From assembly GCA_964387795.1 (NCBI GenBank), contig CAYLYP010000005.1, forward strand, positions 25,876 through 89,875: a DNA stretch of 64,000 nucleotides, given 5' to 3'. The notes beneath the pieces were generated by a model. That model saw only the letters and a list, made by a program, of their open reading frames with translations. It made no database searches and was not told the origin of the DNA. Below are positions 8,617 to 17,050 of the stretch, in pieces; positions within the stretch are counted from its first letter, which is position 1; every line of letters begins with the position of its first letter. Origin of the DNA: CAYLYP01 sp964387795. Its GTDB lineage: Bacteria > Bacteroidota > Bacteroidia > Bacteroidales > UBA7960. The position numbers were made by a program, and so were the translations under genes.

Positions 8617-8710
8617 TTTGTTGTTGGAAAAGTGTTAATTTCAATTTACTTTTACTTTTTATCATACAGAACAGACAGACGTAAGGGTAAACAATTTAAG
8701 TTGAAGCTTG

Positions 8711-8805
8711 ATTAAACGAACATGTTTGCTAATCAAACACAAACACCAATGAAAATAGAAAACATGGAGTTCATCCGACCTTAAACAACAAATTATTTAC
8801 GGATG
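8711..8805 (+). repeat. Leader element, copy A (degenerate downstream ORF)
   Basis: Left arm GAACATGTTT at 8718-8727 pairs with AAACATG..GTTC at 8760-8772. CATCCG at 8772-8777 pairs with CGGATG at 8800-8805 across 22 nt. The ATG inside the second arm opens only a 5-codon ORF, so the gene once served by this copy seems lost. Confidence 0.65.
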
Positions 8806-8855
8806 AAATATAAAAGTTAATAAAACTCTTTTTTTAATTAAATGGTAGAAATAAA

Positions 8856-9230
8856 ATGAGTAATATCAAACTATTTGAGAGCAAGCAAATAAGAAGTGTT
8901 TGGAATGAAAAGGACCAAAAATGGTATTTTGTAGTTGCTGATGTTATACAGGTTTTAACTGATACTGCAAATGCAGTAGATTATATAAAAAAAATGAGAA
9001 AGAGGGATGAGCAGCTTTCTCAAGGGTGGGGACAAATTGTCACCCCCCTTTATAGTTGTGAACACAAACCCTTTAGGATTTATTGAGAACAAAGAAGCAG
9101 CGAAAGCGGAAAAATTGCAGGTGATGCCAGAAAACAACTTGAAATTAAATCAGGAAAAAAAGTAATTACAGAAGAAAATTTTTTGCCGGAATCCAAGAAG
9201 AGAAGAATAAATAAAATGGGCGCCAAATAA
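8856..9230 (+). pseudogene. Degraded BRO-N domain protein
   Basis: The first 65 codons (start MSNIKLFESKQIRSVWN, then KWYFVVADVIQVLTDT) are a clear BRO-N domain, as in phage antirepressor and DinD-like proteins. Relatives of this type run to about 250-280 residues. Here the coding frame loses the central part near 9050 and jumps to sequence matching the usual C-terminal tail, visible as GFIENKEAAK at 9077 and, in another frame, KIAGDARKQLEIKSGKKVIT before TAA at 9228. At least one internal deletion and one frameshift therefore separate the two ends. The gene is a non-functional remnant unless the 76-residue N-terminal product is used. Confidence 0.75.
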
Positions 9231-9325
9231 AAAGCCAAAGGGCTATAAATATTGTTGTAGGTGGTCTGTACAATCTGGTATTAAAGCGCATCCTGAATTA
9301 ATGCTCCTGAATAGCACTGAGGGTT

Positions 9326-9422
9326 TTTGAGTGTTTCCGATTGGATGTTTGATGAGAGATGAGGAGGGATGTATATCTTTTGGACTGTGCAAGGTGGATT
9401 GTAATTTTAATGTTCATTGCAG
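9326..9422 (+). repeat. Repeat R3, copy 2
   Basis: Second copy of the block at 8519-8616, same orientation, about 810 bp apart, with the BRO-N remnant between the copies. Confidence 0.65.
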
Positions 9423-9602
9423 CATGGGTTTGGTAAATGATCCTGAAGTGAAGGTATTGAAACTGATATTATCACTGAAATAAGGTATTGTCAGGGATTC
9501 ACTGTGGATAAGGGCATCAAATCCAATGAAATGCAATCATGTTAGTAAAACAATGGATGAAGAAAAACACCAACTCAATTGGTGGTTTATTGTAAAAAAA
9601 GA

Positions 9603-9610
9603 TATTTTTG
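9603..9610 (+). promoter_or_regulatory. Putative -7 box TATTTTTG upstream of the S41 peptidase
   Basis: TAnnTTTG match with a TTG 21 bases upstream, the usual Bacteroidota spacing. It would give a leader of about 100 nt before the ATG at 9715. Confidence 0.45.
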
Positions 9611-9714
9611 TATGAGGGTATTATGTGTGAGTAAACATTTATCCTATGCGAATTGGGGAGGGATTGTGGAACAGATGTCATTCATTGAATTGAAATAGCG
9701 AAAAAAGAAAAGAC

Positions 9715-11100
9715 ATGAAGCTAATAGCAATTATAATAATCACATTTTTATCAATAAGTTTAACAAGTTATTCTCAGGTAAGACTTATTTCTAAAGAAGA
9801 AGCGATTCAGGATATTGACACCATGCAAAGATATATTGAAGAAATACACCCCAATGCCTATGCATATAAAAACAAAGAAATCATAAACAACTTTTATGAA
9901 AGTGTAAAAGACAAAATAACAGATAGTATTTCAATATATGATCTCTACAATTATGCGGGTTTTTTAACTGCAAATTATGGTGATGGTCATCTCTCAACGA
10001 TATTTCCAAATATTTGGAACAATGAAAATCATTTGGTAATCCCTTTTACAATAGAAATCTCAAACCGAAAAGTATATGTAAAAAACAGTATTGACGAAGA
10101 CTTAATTAATGAAAATTGTGAAGTAATAAAAATCAATGGAATCCCAATTAAGGAAATCATTGATACAATGCTTGTTTCAAGAAGCGGGGAGGCATTTCTT
10201 TTTAAGAAAGAAATGGTAAAATATTATTTCCCTAATTTACTTTATTCGATTTATGGATTTGATAATATATTTGAAGTACAGCTTATCCGGAATAATACCA
10301 TAAAGACTCATGTTTTAGAGGGGATTGATTATGAGGAATATTTAAAATTGTTAAGCAGAGATGAAAAAAGCACAGAAGATTTTTCTGTTAAATATATGAC
10401 TGATAAAAGTGTTTGCATAATTGACTTTAGAGATTTTTCAGACCTGGAAAGGTTTAAGATTTTCTTAGATACTGTATTTAGTGCTATTAAAAAAGACAAG
10501 ATCAATAATTTAATCATTGATTTACGAAATAATTCAGGAGGCAATTCTGTTTTAGGGGATGAATTATTTCAATATATTTCCAAAACTGATTTTACCCAAT
10601 ATGATAAAACCATCCTAAAGGTTAGTTCACACTTAAAATCATTGTGGACATCTTATTACCTTCCGCAAGGAGTTATTGATAGTATAACAGTAAACGAAGT
10701 TTTAAAATTACCCAATGGAATGATTGTCAGAACTGATACCATATTCAATGAGGATGAAGAAATAATAAAGCTAAATGAGATTTCAAATAGATTTTATGGT
10801 AAAGTATATGTTTTGACAAGTAATTATACTTTTTCATCAGCAGCAGATTTTGCATGGTGTTTTAAACATTATAACATGGGGAAAATAGTTGGAGAAGAAA
10901 CTGGCGGATGGGGTTTATGTTATGGTGATAATGTTTATGCTGAATTGCCAAACAGCAGATTAGCGATTAATGTATCGTGTAAATTATTCTATAACATTGG
11001 GGCAACAGAAAAGAGTACTCATGGTGTAATACCCGATTTTCAAGTTAAATCGGAAGATGCATTGGATTATGTAATTAGAATTATTGAGGGAAGTGAATAA
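9715..11100 (+). CDS. Secreted S41-family (tail-specific type) serine peptidase
   Basis: The 461 residues start with a signal peptide (MKLIAIIIITFLSISLTSYS). An N-terminal helical region follows (IDTMQRYIEEIHPNAY), then a PDZ-like stretch with CEVIKINGIPI, and the C-terminal S41 catalytic fold with NLIIDLRNNSGGN near residue 260 and the nucleophile segment YTFSSAADFAWCF near residue 375, then GEETGGW. This arrangement is common in Bacteroidota proteins acting on peptides in the periplasm or outside the cell. The usual Ser/Lys dyad is likely, but I cannot place the lysine with certainty. Monocistronic within the accessory zone. Function beyond proteolysis unknown. Confidence 0.85.
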   Translation: MKLIAIIIITFLSISLTSYSQVRLISKEEAIQDIDTMQRYIEEIHPNAYAYKNKEIINNFYESVKDKITDSISIYDLYNYAGFLTANYGDGHLSTIFPNIWNNENHLVIPFTIEISNRKVYVKNSIDEDLINENCEVIKINGIPIKEIIDTMLVSRSGEAFLFKKEMVKYYFPNLLYSIYGFDNIFEVQLIRNNTIKTHVLEGIDYEEYLKLLSRDEKSTEDFSVKYMTDKSVCIIDFRDFSDLERFKIFLDTVFSAIKKDKINNLIIDLRNNSGGNSVLGDELFQYISKTDFTQYDKTILKVSSHLKSLWTSYYLPQGVIDSITVNEVLKLPNGMIVRTDTIFNEDEEIIKLNEISNRFYGKVYVLTSNYTFSSAADFAWCFKHYNMGKIVGEETGGWGLCYGDNVYAELPNSRLAINVSCKLFYNIGATEKSTHGVIPDFQVKSEDALDYVIRIIEGSE

Positions 11101-11184
11101 TTGTCGGATGCAAATAAATATGGCTTCATGTGGCAGGTATTATAGCTCTCCCCAAGAATAGGACACCAAAACTTTTTTGAACAA

Positions 11185-11565
11185 ATGGATAAAATAAGAT
11201 TGTTTTTTAATTTGATGATTGTTGCTTCAACTTCAATTTTAATTGGGGTTTTAGCATTTGATAAGCTTAATGCTTCCGAGCATAAAATGTTGACTGAAAT
11301 ATCCCTTCAAACAATGCATGTAAGCCTGTTAATTGGGGTAACACTAAACCTTATACATTTTATTAAAAACAAAATGTATTTATACAGTTTTCTGACTGCT
11401 TTACCATTAGCCTTATTTGCTATTGCATTAATTGCTGTGGTATTTGATTTTCAATTCTCATTCTTTTCATTAATTGTTTTCGATTTTTATCTGATATTTT
11501 GGTTTTTCTTTTTATCAATCAGGGAGATTGTTAAATTGAAAGGGATTAAATTTGAAAACAAATGA
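11185..11565 (+). CDS. Small four-helix membrane protein
   Basis: The 126 residues contain hydrophobic segments at about 6-24, 45-62, 67-88 and 92-113, with a short basic tail. No motif or family recognised. It lies 84 bp after the S41 gene and 67 bp before the GNAT gene, in the same orientation, so a loose transcription unit is possible. Confidence 0.5.
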   Translation: MDKIRLFFNLMIVASTSILIGVLAFDKLNASEHKMLTEISLQTMHVSLLIGVTLNLIHFIKNKMYLYSFLTALPLALFAIALIAVVFDFQFSFFSLIVFDFYLIFWFFFLSIREIVKLKGIKFENK

Positions 11566-11632
11566 TTAAAACAAGAGGATTATTCATTAAGGGTATGGTA
11601 AAATACAAGCTGACACTTTTGAAACAAAAGAT

Positions 11633-12082
11633 ATGATAAAGATTGAAAGAATTACAGAAAATAAGAAACAGTTCCTTGACTTACTACTGTTGGCAGACGA
11701 GCAGGAAGATATGATTGACAGGTATTTGCCCGAGGGGGATTTGTTTGCTTTATATGATGATGGTGATTTGAAAAGTGTTTGTGTTGTTTTGCCAATAAGT
11801 AATGAAAGCTGTGAGTTGAAAAACATAGCAACTTACGAGAAATATCAAGGCAAAGGATACGGCAGGGCTTTGATACGCTTTATTTCTGATTTCTACAAAA
11901 AAGACTATAAAACAATGCTTGTGGGAACAGGTGAAACACCCGAAATCTTATCGTTTTATGAAGGTTGTGGGTTTAAACAGTCGCATCGGGTAAAGAATTT
12001 TTTTACCGACAATTACGACCACCCTATTTTCGAGGGCGACATTCAACTTGTTGATATGATTTATCTCAAAAAGGATTTATAG
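11633..12082 (+). CDS. GNAT-family N-acetyltransferase
   Basis: Acetyl-CoA-dependent acetyltransferase, substrate unknown. The 149 residues show the acetyl-CoA pyrophosphate-binding motif A as YEKYQGKGYGRALIRF (about residues 69-84), preceded by the strand ELKNIATY and followed by the motif B region ILSFYEGCGFKQSH. That tail is the typical GFxxxxR-like end of the fold. Good codon use and intact length suggest a working gene. It does not resemble the ribosomal-protein acetyltransferases in particular. Confidence 0.85.
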   Translation: MIKIERITENKKQFLDLLLLADEQEDMIDRYLPEGDLFALYDDGDLKSVCVVLPISNESCELKNIATYEKYQGKGYGRALIRFISDFYKKDYKTMLVGTGETPEILSFYEGCGFKQSHRVKNFFTDNYDHPIFEGDIQLVDMIYLKKDL

Positions 12083-12120
12083 GGAAAGCAGGAACGCATG
12101 ACAAACAACATACATATATT

Positions 12121-12192
12121 GAACCTGTCGATTCACCTTTCTAAATAGCAAACATTGAGTTTCATCCGCCCTTAACTAAAAAATATCTACGT
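12121..12192 (+). promoter_or_regulatory. Leader element, copy B, directly upstream of the S51 peptidase gene
   Basis: Right half of the leader element: TAGCAAACATTGAGTTT, then CATCCG at 12163-12168, then ATG 24 nt later, which is the start codon of the peptidase gene. The left part carries TGAACCTGTCGATTCACC, which resembles a decayed GGCTTCGAC repeat, as in copy C. The second hairpin has one mismatch (CATCCG against CGTATG). Confidence 0.65.
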
Positions 12193-12822
12193 ATGAAAAA
12201 GCTTTTTTTAACATCCTCATTTAAAGATGTAGCAAGCCTTTTACCTGATTTTGCAAATGAAGACCTAAGAGGTAAAACTGTAAGCTTTATCCCAACCGCA
12301 AGCATACCGGAACCCGTTAAGTTTTATGTGGGTGCCGGGAAAAAAGCACTTGAGAAATTAGGTATAAAGGTTGATGAGTTGGAATTAACAAAAGCAACAG
12401 CAGAAGAAATATCTGATAAGTTGTGCAAAAACGATTATATCTATGTTTCAGGGGGCAACACCTTTTTTCTGCTTCAGGAGTTGAAAAAAACAGGAGCGGA
12501 TAAGATTATCATCAGGCAAATTGAATCAGGAAAACTTTACATAGGTGAATCTGCAGGTTCAATGATAGTATCACCCAACATTGAATATGCAAAAGACATG
12601 GATAGCACTAAAAAAGCACCGGAATTAGATTCGTTTGGCGCATTGAATGTGGTTGGGTTTTATCCATTGCCCCACCACACAAATTTTCCTTTTAAGAAAG
12701 CGGTTGAGAAGATCATTTCAAAATACGAATCAGCCTTAAAACTATATCCTATCAGTAACTCTCAGGTTATACTGGTGCATGGGGAGCAAGTATCTGTTGA
12801 AACGAATGTGCTTGCTAAATAA
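12193..12822 (+). CDS. S51-family peptidase (dipeptidase E-like)
   Basis: Class-I glutamine-amidotransferase-like fold of peptidase family S51, which in PepE cleaves Asp-X dipeptides. In its 209 residues the nucleophile serine is in GESAGSMIVSP (about residue 120), after the conserved YVSGGNTFFLLQEL. The likely active-site histidine region is GFYPLPHHTNF near residue 157. Length is close to PepE (about 230). The start codon sits in leader element copy B. A partial second copy of its last 131 bases lies at 14354-14484. Substrate specificity cannot be read from the sequence. Confidence 0.85.
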   Translation: MKKLFLTSSFKDVASLLPDFANEDLRGKTVSFIPTASIPEPVKFYVGAGKKALEKLGIKVDELELTKATAEEISDKLCKNDYIYVSGGNTFFLLQELKKTGADKIIIRQIESGKLYIGESAGSMIVSPNIEYAKDMDSTKKAPELDSFGALNVVGFYPLPHHTNFPFKKAVEKIISKYESALKLYPISNSQVILVHGEQVSVETNVLAK

Positions 12823-13352
12823 AATTATTGTTATCAGGTAAAGTGGGAAACATGGTGTTTCTTGAAAGCAATAACAAAATGGTATTTGTGGAGGAAATCA
12901 ATTAATGAATGTTGGCACATTAAATGAATAATAGTGTGTTTGTGTTGGTGACATGCATTAATAATTTCACTTTGAATATTTTCTTAAGGATTGCTGAAAA
13001 GGGTTTCATTGGCAGGAGTTTTTTTTAACCCAAAAGGATTAAATCCCATTTATGTTTTACCTTTAAACATTTGGCATTTATTTATTTAACTCATAGATTT
13101 GTATTAAAAGAGTGGTTTAAGCAAAGTGATCCTATAAGGATATGTGAGAGTCCAGGAGTGTAAACCAACCTATGGGTAGTTCTAAACAAATGGTTTGCAA
13201 ATGACTGCTCTTATTAATCCGGGAGCGTGAGAGTTGGAGGTAAACACAAACTGTTAAGGATATTGCAGGTCGAATTGTTATTAGGTGGTAAGTAGTTTTT
13301 TTGCAGAACAAAAACATTGTTGAATTAATGTTTTGGGGAAAGGAGAAAGAAA
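12823..13352. other. Noncoding gap of 530 bp
   Basis: No gene, strong hairpin or recognised repeat. The stretch 13120-13260 is less AT-rich and looks like worn coding sequence, but I could not place it in a family. A good ribosome-binding site, GGAGAAAG, lies at its end before the ATG at 13353. Confidence 0.4.
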
Positions 13353-14138
13353 ATGGCAGACATCGTATATTTTTCCCATGGAGGAGGTCCATTGCCTATA
13401 CTTGGAGACCCAAGCCATCAGGAAATGATTTCATTTATGAAAAAGCTCCCCCAAGAAATTGAAAAGCCGGAAGCTATTATTGTGATAAGCGCACATTGGG
13501 AAGAAGCAGTCCCATCCATTATTGAAAGTAACAATCCCACACTTTTCTTTGATTATTATGGATTTCCAAAGGAAGCATATGAAATAAAATATGCACCCCC
13601 AGGAAACATCGAATTGATAAAACAAATTAAAGAACTGTTTGGAAAGAATAATATGCAATTAAGCATAGATGCTAAACGTGGCCTGGATCACGGGGTGTTT
13701 ATCCCCTTGCTGATGATGTATCCCGATGCAGATATACCTGTAACGCAAATCTCCCTGATAAAAGGATTGGATCCTGATAGGCATTTATTGATGGGGAAAG
13801 TGCTCAATCAGCTATTAAATCAAAGAGTATTACTTATAGGGTCAGGCTTCTCTTTTCACAATATGAACGCATTTGACTGGTCAGGGAAGCATACTGAAGA
13901 TGCAAAGAACAATGCTTTTCAGGAATGGCTGATAGAAGTATGCACAGGGGATTATCCTCAAAATGAAAGGGAAGATAAACTGCGGGATTGGGAAAAGGCT
14001 CCCGGTGCCCGCTATTGCCATCCAAGAGAAGAGCACCTTATCCCTTTGCATGTGTGTTGTGGTGCTGCAGGCAGGAGAGGGAAACTGGTGTTTGATAACT
14101 TTATATTGGGGAAAAGGGCAGTGGCATTCAAATGGTGA
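13353..14138 (+). CDS. Extradiol ring-cleavage dioxygenase, DODA/YgiD type (LigB superfamily)
   Basis: Class III extradiol dioxygenase of the 4,5-DOPA dioxygenase family, non-haem Fe(II) or Zn site, cytoplasmic. The 261 residues show the metal and active-site histidines in context: YFSHGGGPLPI (about residue 9), VISAHWEE (about 48), GLDHGVFIPLL (about 113), GSGFSFHN (about 168) and REEHLIPLHVC (about 225). Size matches E. coli YgiD (about 260-270). In many bacteria such genes are isolated and of unknown physiological substrate. It is the only catechol-type enzyme in the window, so no aromatic pathway can be inferred. Confidence 0.9.
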   Translation: MADIVYFSHGGGPLPILGDPSHQEMISFMKKLPQEIEKPEAIIVISAHWEEAVPSIIESNNPTLFFDYYGFPKEAYEIKYAPPGNIELIKQIKELFGKNNMQLSIDAKRGLDHGVFIPLLMMYPDADIPVTQISLIKGLDPDRHLLMGKVLNQLLNQRVLLIGSGFSFHNMNAFDWSGKHTEDAKNNAFQEWLIEVCTGDYPQNEREDKLRDWEKAPGARYCHPREEHLIPLHVCCGAAGRRGKLVFDNFILGKRAVAFKW

Positions 14139-14184
14139 AAACGATTATATTTGTGAATGGTTTTAAAAAAAAGAATAGCAAATT

Positions 14185-14328
14185 GCGCAGGAATGGTCAT
14201 TTGATGTTCAGAACCTTACCAACCACAAGAATGTTTTAACTCAACGTTACAACCCTGAAACTGAAAGCATAGTGAATGTCATGCAGATGGAATTCTTTCC
14301 GATTGGCTCATGGAAAATCTATTTTTAA
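14185..14328 (+). pseudogene. 3' remnant of a TonB-dependent receptor
   Basis: 48 codons ending in TAA read AQEWSFDVQNLTNHKNVL, then RYNPETESIVNV and end FFPIGSWKIYF. This matches the last beta strands of Bacteroidota TonB-dependent receptors, including the terminal aromatic residue and the DxQNLTN turn. The rest of the receptor (usually over 700 residues) is absent. Confidence 0.7.
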
Positions 14329-14339
14329 GGTCGGGATAG

Positions 14340-14353
14340 ATGAAACGAACATG
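14340..14353 (+). repeat. Leader element fragment fused to an S51 gene fragment
   Basis: ATGAAACGAACATG is the 5' end of the leader element. It joins directly to the duplicated S51 3' end, as if a second leader-plus-gene unit lost its middle. Confidence 0.6.
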
Positions 14354-14484
14354 TTAAGGAAGCGGTTGAGAAGATCATTTCAAAATACGAATCAGCCTTA
14401 AAACTATTATCTATCAGTAACTCTCAGGTTATACTGGTGCATGGTGAGCAAATATCTGTTGAAACGAATATGCTTGCGAAATAA
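14354..14484 (+). pseudogene. Duplicated 3' end of the S51 peptidase gene
   Basis: 131 bases match 12692-12822 with about eight differences by eye, including the stop codon. It starts at the lysine-rich helix after the PLPHH motif, so the catalytic part is missing and no protein is expected. Confidence 0.85.
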
Positions 14485-14912
14485 ATATAAAAAACAGACA
14501 AAAGAGCTATCCATTTAATACATCCAGCAATAAACAAAAACATTTATGGATGTAATGAGTAAGTGGTTATTATCAGGTACGAGATGAAGGATGCAATAAC
14601 TATAATAAAAAAGGATTTTCTTTATATTAAGTTTATTGATAATGAATAAATTGTTATATTTGAAAAAATAAGCCATACTAAAAGGCTGCTTTGATTACAT
14701 ACTGTTTCCGGCTTACTGGTATTGGTTTGATATTACACAGGTTGATTTAGGCTTATTACATTCCTTACCAGATCAAGTAACAGACAGAAATCGATTTTTT
14801 AGATTTGTCTTTTTAATACAAGCAATTAAAATGGCGCCCGGCGAAAAGTATAAATACGTTGTAGCACCGAAAAGCCAGACAAGCAGGCTTGCTTTTAATT
14901 AAAACAAGAATA
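14485..14912. other. Noncoding stretch with a short coding-like remnant
   Basis: TATATTTG at 14654-14661 fits a -7 box. From 14831 a 23-codon ORF (MAPGEKYKYVVAPKSQ) is present but too short to judge. The motif ATACTAAAAGGC at 14674 recurs at 19851 and 38980. Confidence 0.4.
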
Positions 14913-15082
14913 ATGGCAAATTACATCATTGAAGAAATAGAGGGCATAGGGCTGGTTTTAGGAGAAAAGCAGAAAACCTTACTTCCAGAATGCACGAAGT
15001 CAATAATGCAGAAAATCTTACAAGCAGAGCTCATTCATTAAAGAAGTTGAAAAATGGATAATGGAAGCAAGTTTGCTCCCAT
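14913..15082 (+). pseudogene. Remnant of a DUF4332-like helix-hairpin-helix protein
   Basis: ATG at 14913 opens MANYIIEEIEGIGLVLGEK, close to the start of DUF4332 proteins (usually EIEGIGPVYGEKL). The frame stops at 15041 after 42 codons. In the next frame EVEKWIMEASLLP at 15043-15082 resembles the helix after the first HhH unit. Most of the usual 130 or more residues are missing. Confidence 0.45.
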
Positions 15083-15116
15083 AAGAATTTGAATACTAAT
15101 CTAATCCTTTTTGAAT

Positions 15117-15902
15117 ATGGAAAAAAAGAAAATTACCAAAGTAGAAGAAAATGCTTCGACAGGCTCAGCAACAACAGGCTCAGCAACAAAAAGATTTGTA
15201 CCAACTGCTGAAAGCAAAGGGAAAGCAACACGACTTCGTGTAATTGCAGCTATTTTATGGTTGCTTGCCATCGGCGCACAGGTTGTAGCTATTTCAATGC
15301 TGTTTAAGCAGCCTCTTAATATGATGTGGATTATCATTTTGATAGTAATTGATTTGGCTTTAGCCATTACGGGTTCTATTCTGTGGAAGAAGTCAAATCG
15401 CTTAGATCCTGCATCAGAAAAAAATAAATTGATGTTTTTTATGCAAAGCCAGTTAGGACTGGTGGTTGCTGTTATTGCCTTTTTGCCACTCATCATTTTT
15501 ATTCTGACAAGTAAAAATTTAGATGGCAAACAAAAAGGGATCTTAGGAGCCATAGCAGGAGTAGCTTTACTGATTGCAGGTATTACCGGGATAGATTTCA
15601 ATCCGCCCTCAGTTGAACAATACACCGAACAAACATCAAGAGTTGAAGAATTAACAGGGAAAAATGAAGTTTATTGGACAAAGTCTGGATCTAAATACCA
15701 TCTGTATGAAGACTGTCATGCGATAAACAAGGATGCGACAACCGAAATATTTCAGGGAACTGTTGCACAAGCAAGAGAACTGAAAAACATCACAGAACTC
15801 TGTAAGTTTTGCGAAAACAGATCTATTAAAGAACAAGAAACAAATTCAACGAAAGAATTGGAAGAGGAAGTTGAAGAAGTTTTAGAAAAGACCAATCAAT
15901 AA
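15117..15902 (+). CDS. Membrane protein with C-terminal Cys-rich domain; N-terminus carries an inserted dispersed repeat
   Basis: ATG at 15117 is preferred over the in-frame TTG at 15111. About 261 residues. Residues 10-25 (ENASTGSATTGSAT) come from a GCTTCGACAGGCTCAGC repeat at 15153-15187, read in frame. Then come membrane helices near 42-62, 68-88, 108-130 and 138-156. The C-terminal part has YWTKSGSKYHLYEDCHAI and ELCKFCENR, a small Cys/His domain that resembles an extracytoplasmic metal-binding or disulfide module found at the ends of other bacterial membrane proteins. It ends in a Glu/Lys-rich coil. Function unknown. Confidence 0.65.
   Translation: MEKKKITKVEENASTGSATTGSATKRFVPTAESKGKATRLRVIAAILWLLAIGAQVVAISMLFKQPLNMMWIIILIVIDLALAITGSILWKKSNRLDPASEKNKLMFFMQSQLGLVVAVIAFLPLIIFILTSKNLDGKQKGILGAIAGVALLIAGITGIDFNPPSVEQYTEQTSRVEELTGKNEVYWTKSGSKYHLYEDCHAINKDATTEIFQGTVAQARELKNITELCKFCENRSIKEQETNSTKELEEEVEEVLEKTNQ
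15153..15187 (+). repeat. GCTTCGACAGGCTCAGC dispersed repeat inside a gene
   Basis: Two overlapping CAGGCTCAGCAAC units after GCTTCGA. Same family as the palindromes at 42298-42320 and 42345-42369. It creates the antisense reading VAEPVVAEPVEA seen in spurious reverse ORFs. Confidence 0.7.
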
Positions 15903-16201
15903 CAAGGTTTGTAAGCAAATAAACCTCATCATTGTCAATAGTAGAATAGCTTGCTTTATTATTAACGGTAGTGGTGAGGTTAATGATAAGAACGAAAATA
16001 CAGGGCATGACTTTGAAACAGGGCATGTCCTGTATTTCTAATTATAGCTATTAACCTGGGCTTCATGTAGCTGGAATAATCCATTATGAACAGCTCTTGA
16101 AAATGGTTTATTTTAATAAAATTCAATTAAAGGTTTTATTTGCATGGGAATGATTAAACTGTTTAAGGCTTTATCAATATTTATTGTTTTGTCAGAAATG
16201 A

Positions 16202-16435
16202 TTTTGCTTTTATTGTATTGTCAGGCACCCTATATATTCTGGCACACTTATGCTTTTTATGGGATTGATATTGTTTAACTTTTCATTGTTATCTTTACTG
16301 TATTTCCCGGTTTCAATTCTATTATATTGGACAATGACTTATTTTGAAGAAAAGGATTTGATCATAAAGTTTGGAGAAGAATACATTCACTACAAACAAA
16401 ATGTTAAATCACGCATAATCCCTTACATTATATAG
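16202..16435 (+). pseudogene. 3' fragment of an isoprenylcysteine carboxyl methyltransferase-like membrane protein
   Basis: The frame from 16202 reads CIVRHPIYSGTLMLF (16214 onward), then hydrophobic segments, then EEKDLIIKFGEEYIHY and a terminal SRIIPYI. RHPxYxG and the EExxLxxxFGxxY motif are the SAM-binding and C-terminal hallmarks of ICMT/PEMT-type methyltransferases. A TGA in frame just upstream (16199) and the absence of the N-terminal helices mean only the last third remains. An ATG at 16250 could start a 61-residue peptide, but this would lack the RHPxY motif. Confidence 0.7.
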
Positions 16436-16444
16436 CAAATCAAA

Positions 16445-17047
16445 ATGAAAGCTGAAGATTTTTGGAATGTTATTGGAATATATAACGAACAAACCCTGGT
16501 TATTCAAGTCCTGTTTGTTTTAGCCATTATTTCAGGGCTTTTATATGCATATACAAGGCAACGATATTGGATACCTAAAATAATCCTGGGTATTGTGAAT
16601 TTGTTTATAGGTATCACTTTTTTCCTGATATACGGAACTGAACCTATACAACATTATTTCGCTGCCCCACTTTTTATTCTTACTGGTATTCTCTTCATTT
16701 ATGATGGAATTAAAATGCCCAATATTAATATGGCTCCATTTGGGGTATTCCATTGGATACTCTTGATGCTCATACTTTCATACCCATTTTTATCTCTTGT
16801 CCTTGGTCATAGCTTCCCTCAAATGGTTGTTTGGATCATGCCTTGTCCATTTATCAGTTTTAGCATTTTAGTTTATTCCCTTTACGAACGAAAGAATATT
16901 GTATTGCTTTTTTTGCTTACAATTTGGGGCTTAACCGGAGTAAAATCCTTCTTTTTTAATGCATACGAAGATATTATCCTGTTGATATGTGGGTTTTATG
17001 GAATAGGGTTAATTATCAAAGAATTAAAAAATAAACGAAAGGATTAG
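16445..17047 (+). CDS. Multi-helix membrane protein, DUF6064-like
   Basis: The 200 residues contain about six membrane segments (near 18-36, 43-62, 70-86, 96-114, 120-140, 147-163, 169-187). YNEQTLVIQVLFVLAI at the start and LVLGHSFPQMVVWIMPCP in the middle match the pattern of DUF6064 proteins (GHxxP...PCPxxxF). No catalytic residues are recognised. It ends 3 bp before the hydrolase gene at 17051, so the two are almost certainly co-transcribed and may act together. Confidence 0.6.
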   Translation: MKAEDFWNVIGIYNEQTLVIQVLFVLAIISGLLYAYTRQRYWIPKIILGIVNLFIGITFFLIYGTEPIQHYFAAPLFILTGILFIYDGIKMPNINMAPFGVFHWILLMLILSYPFLSLVLGHSFPQMVVWIMPCPFISFSILVYSLYERKNIVLLFLLTIWGLTGVKSFFFNAYEDIILLICGFYGIGLIIKELKNKRKD

Positions 17048-17050
17048 ATA

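Noticed and set aside
15101..15625. Minus-strand frame of 174 codons opposite the membrane protein at 15117
   Set aside because: Shadow frame kept open partly by the GCTTCGACAGGCTCAGC repeat (VAEPVVAEPVEA); the plus frame has helices and the Cys domain.
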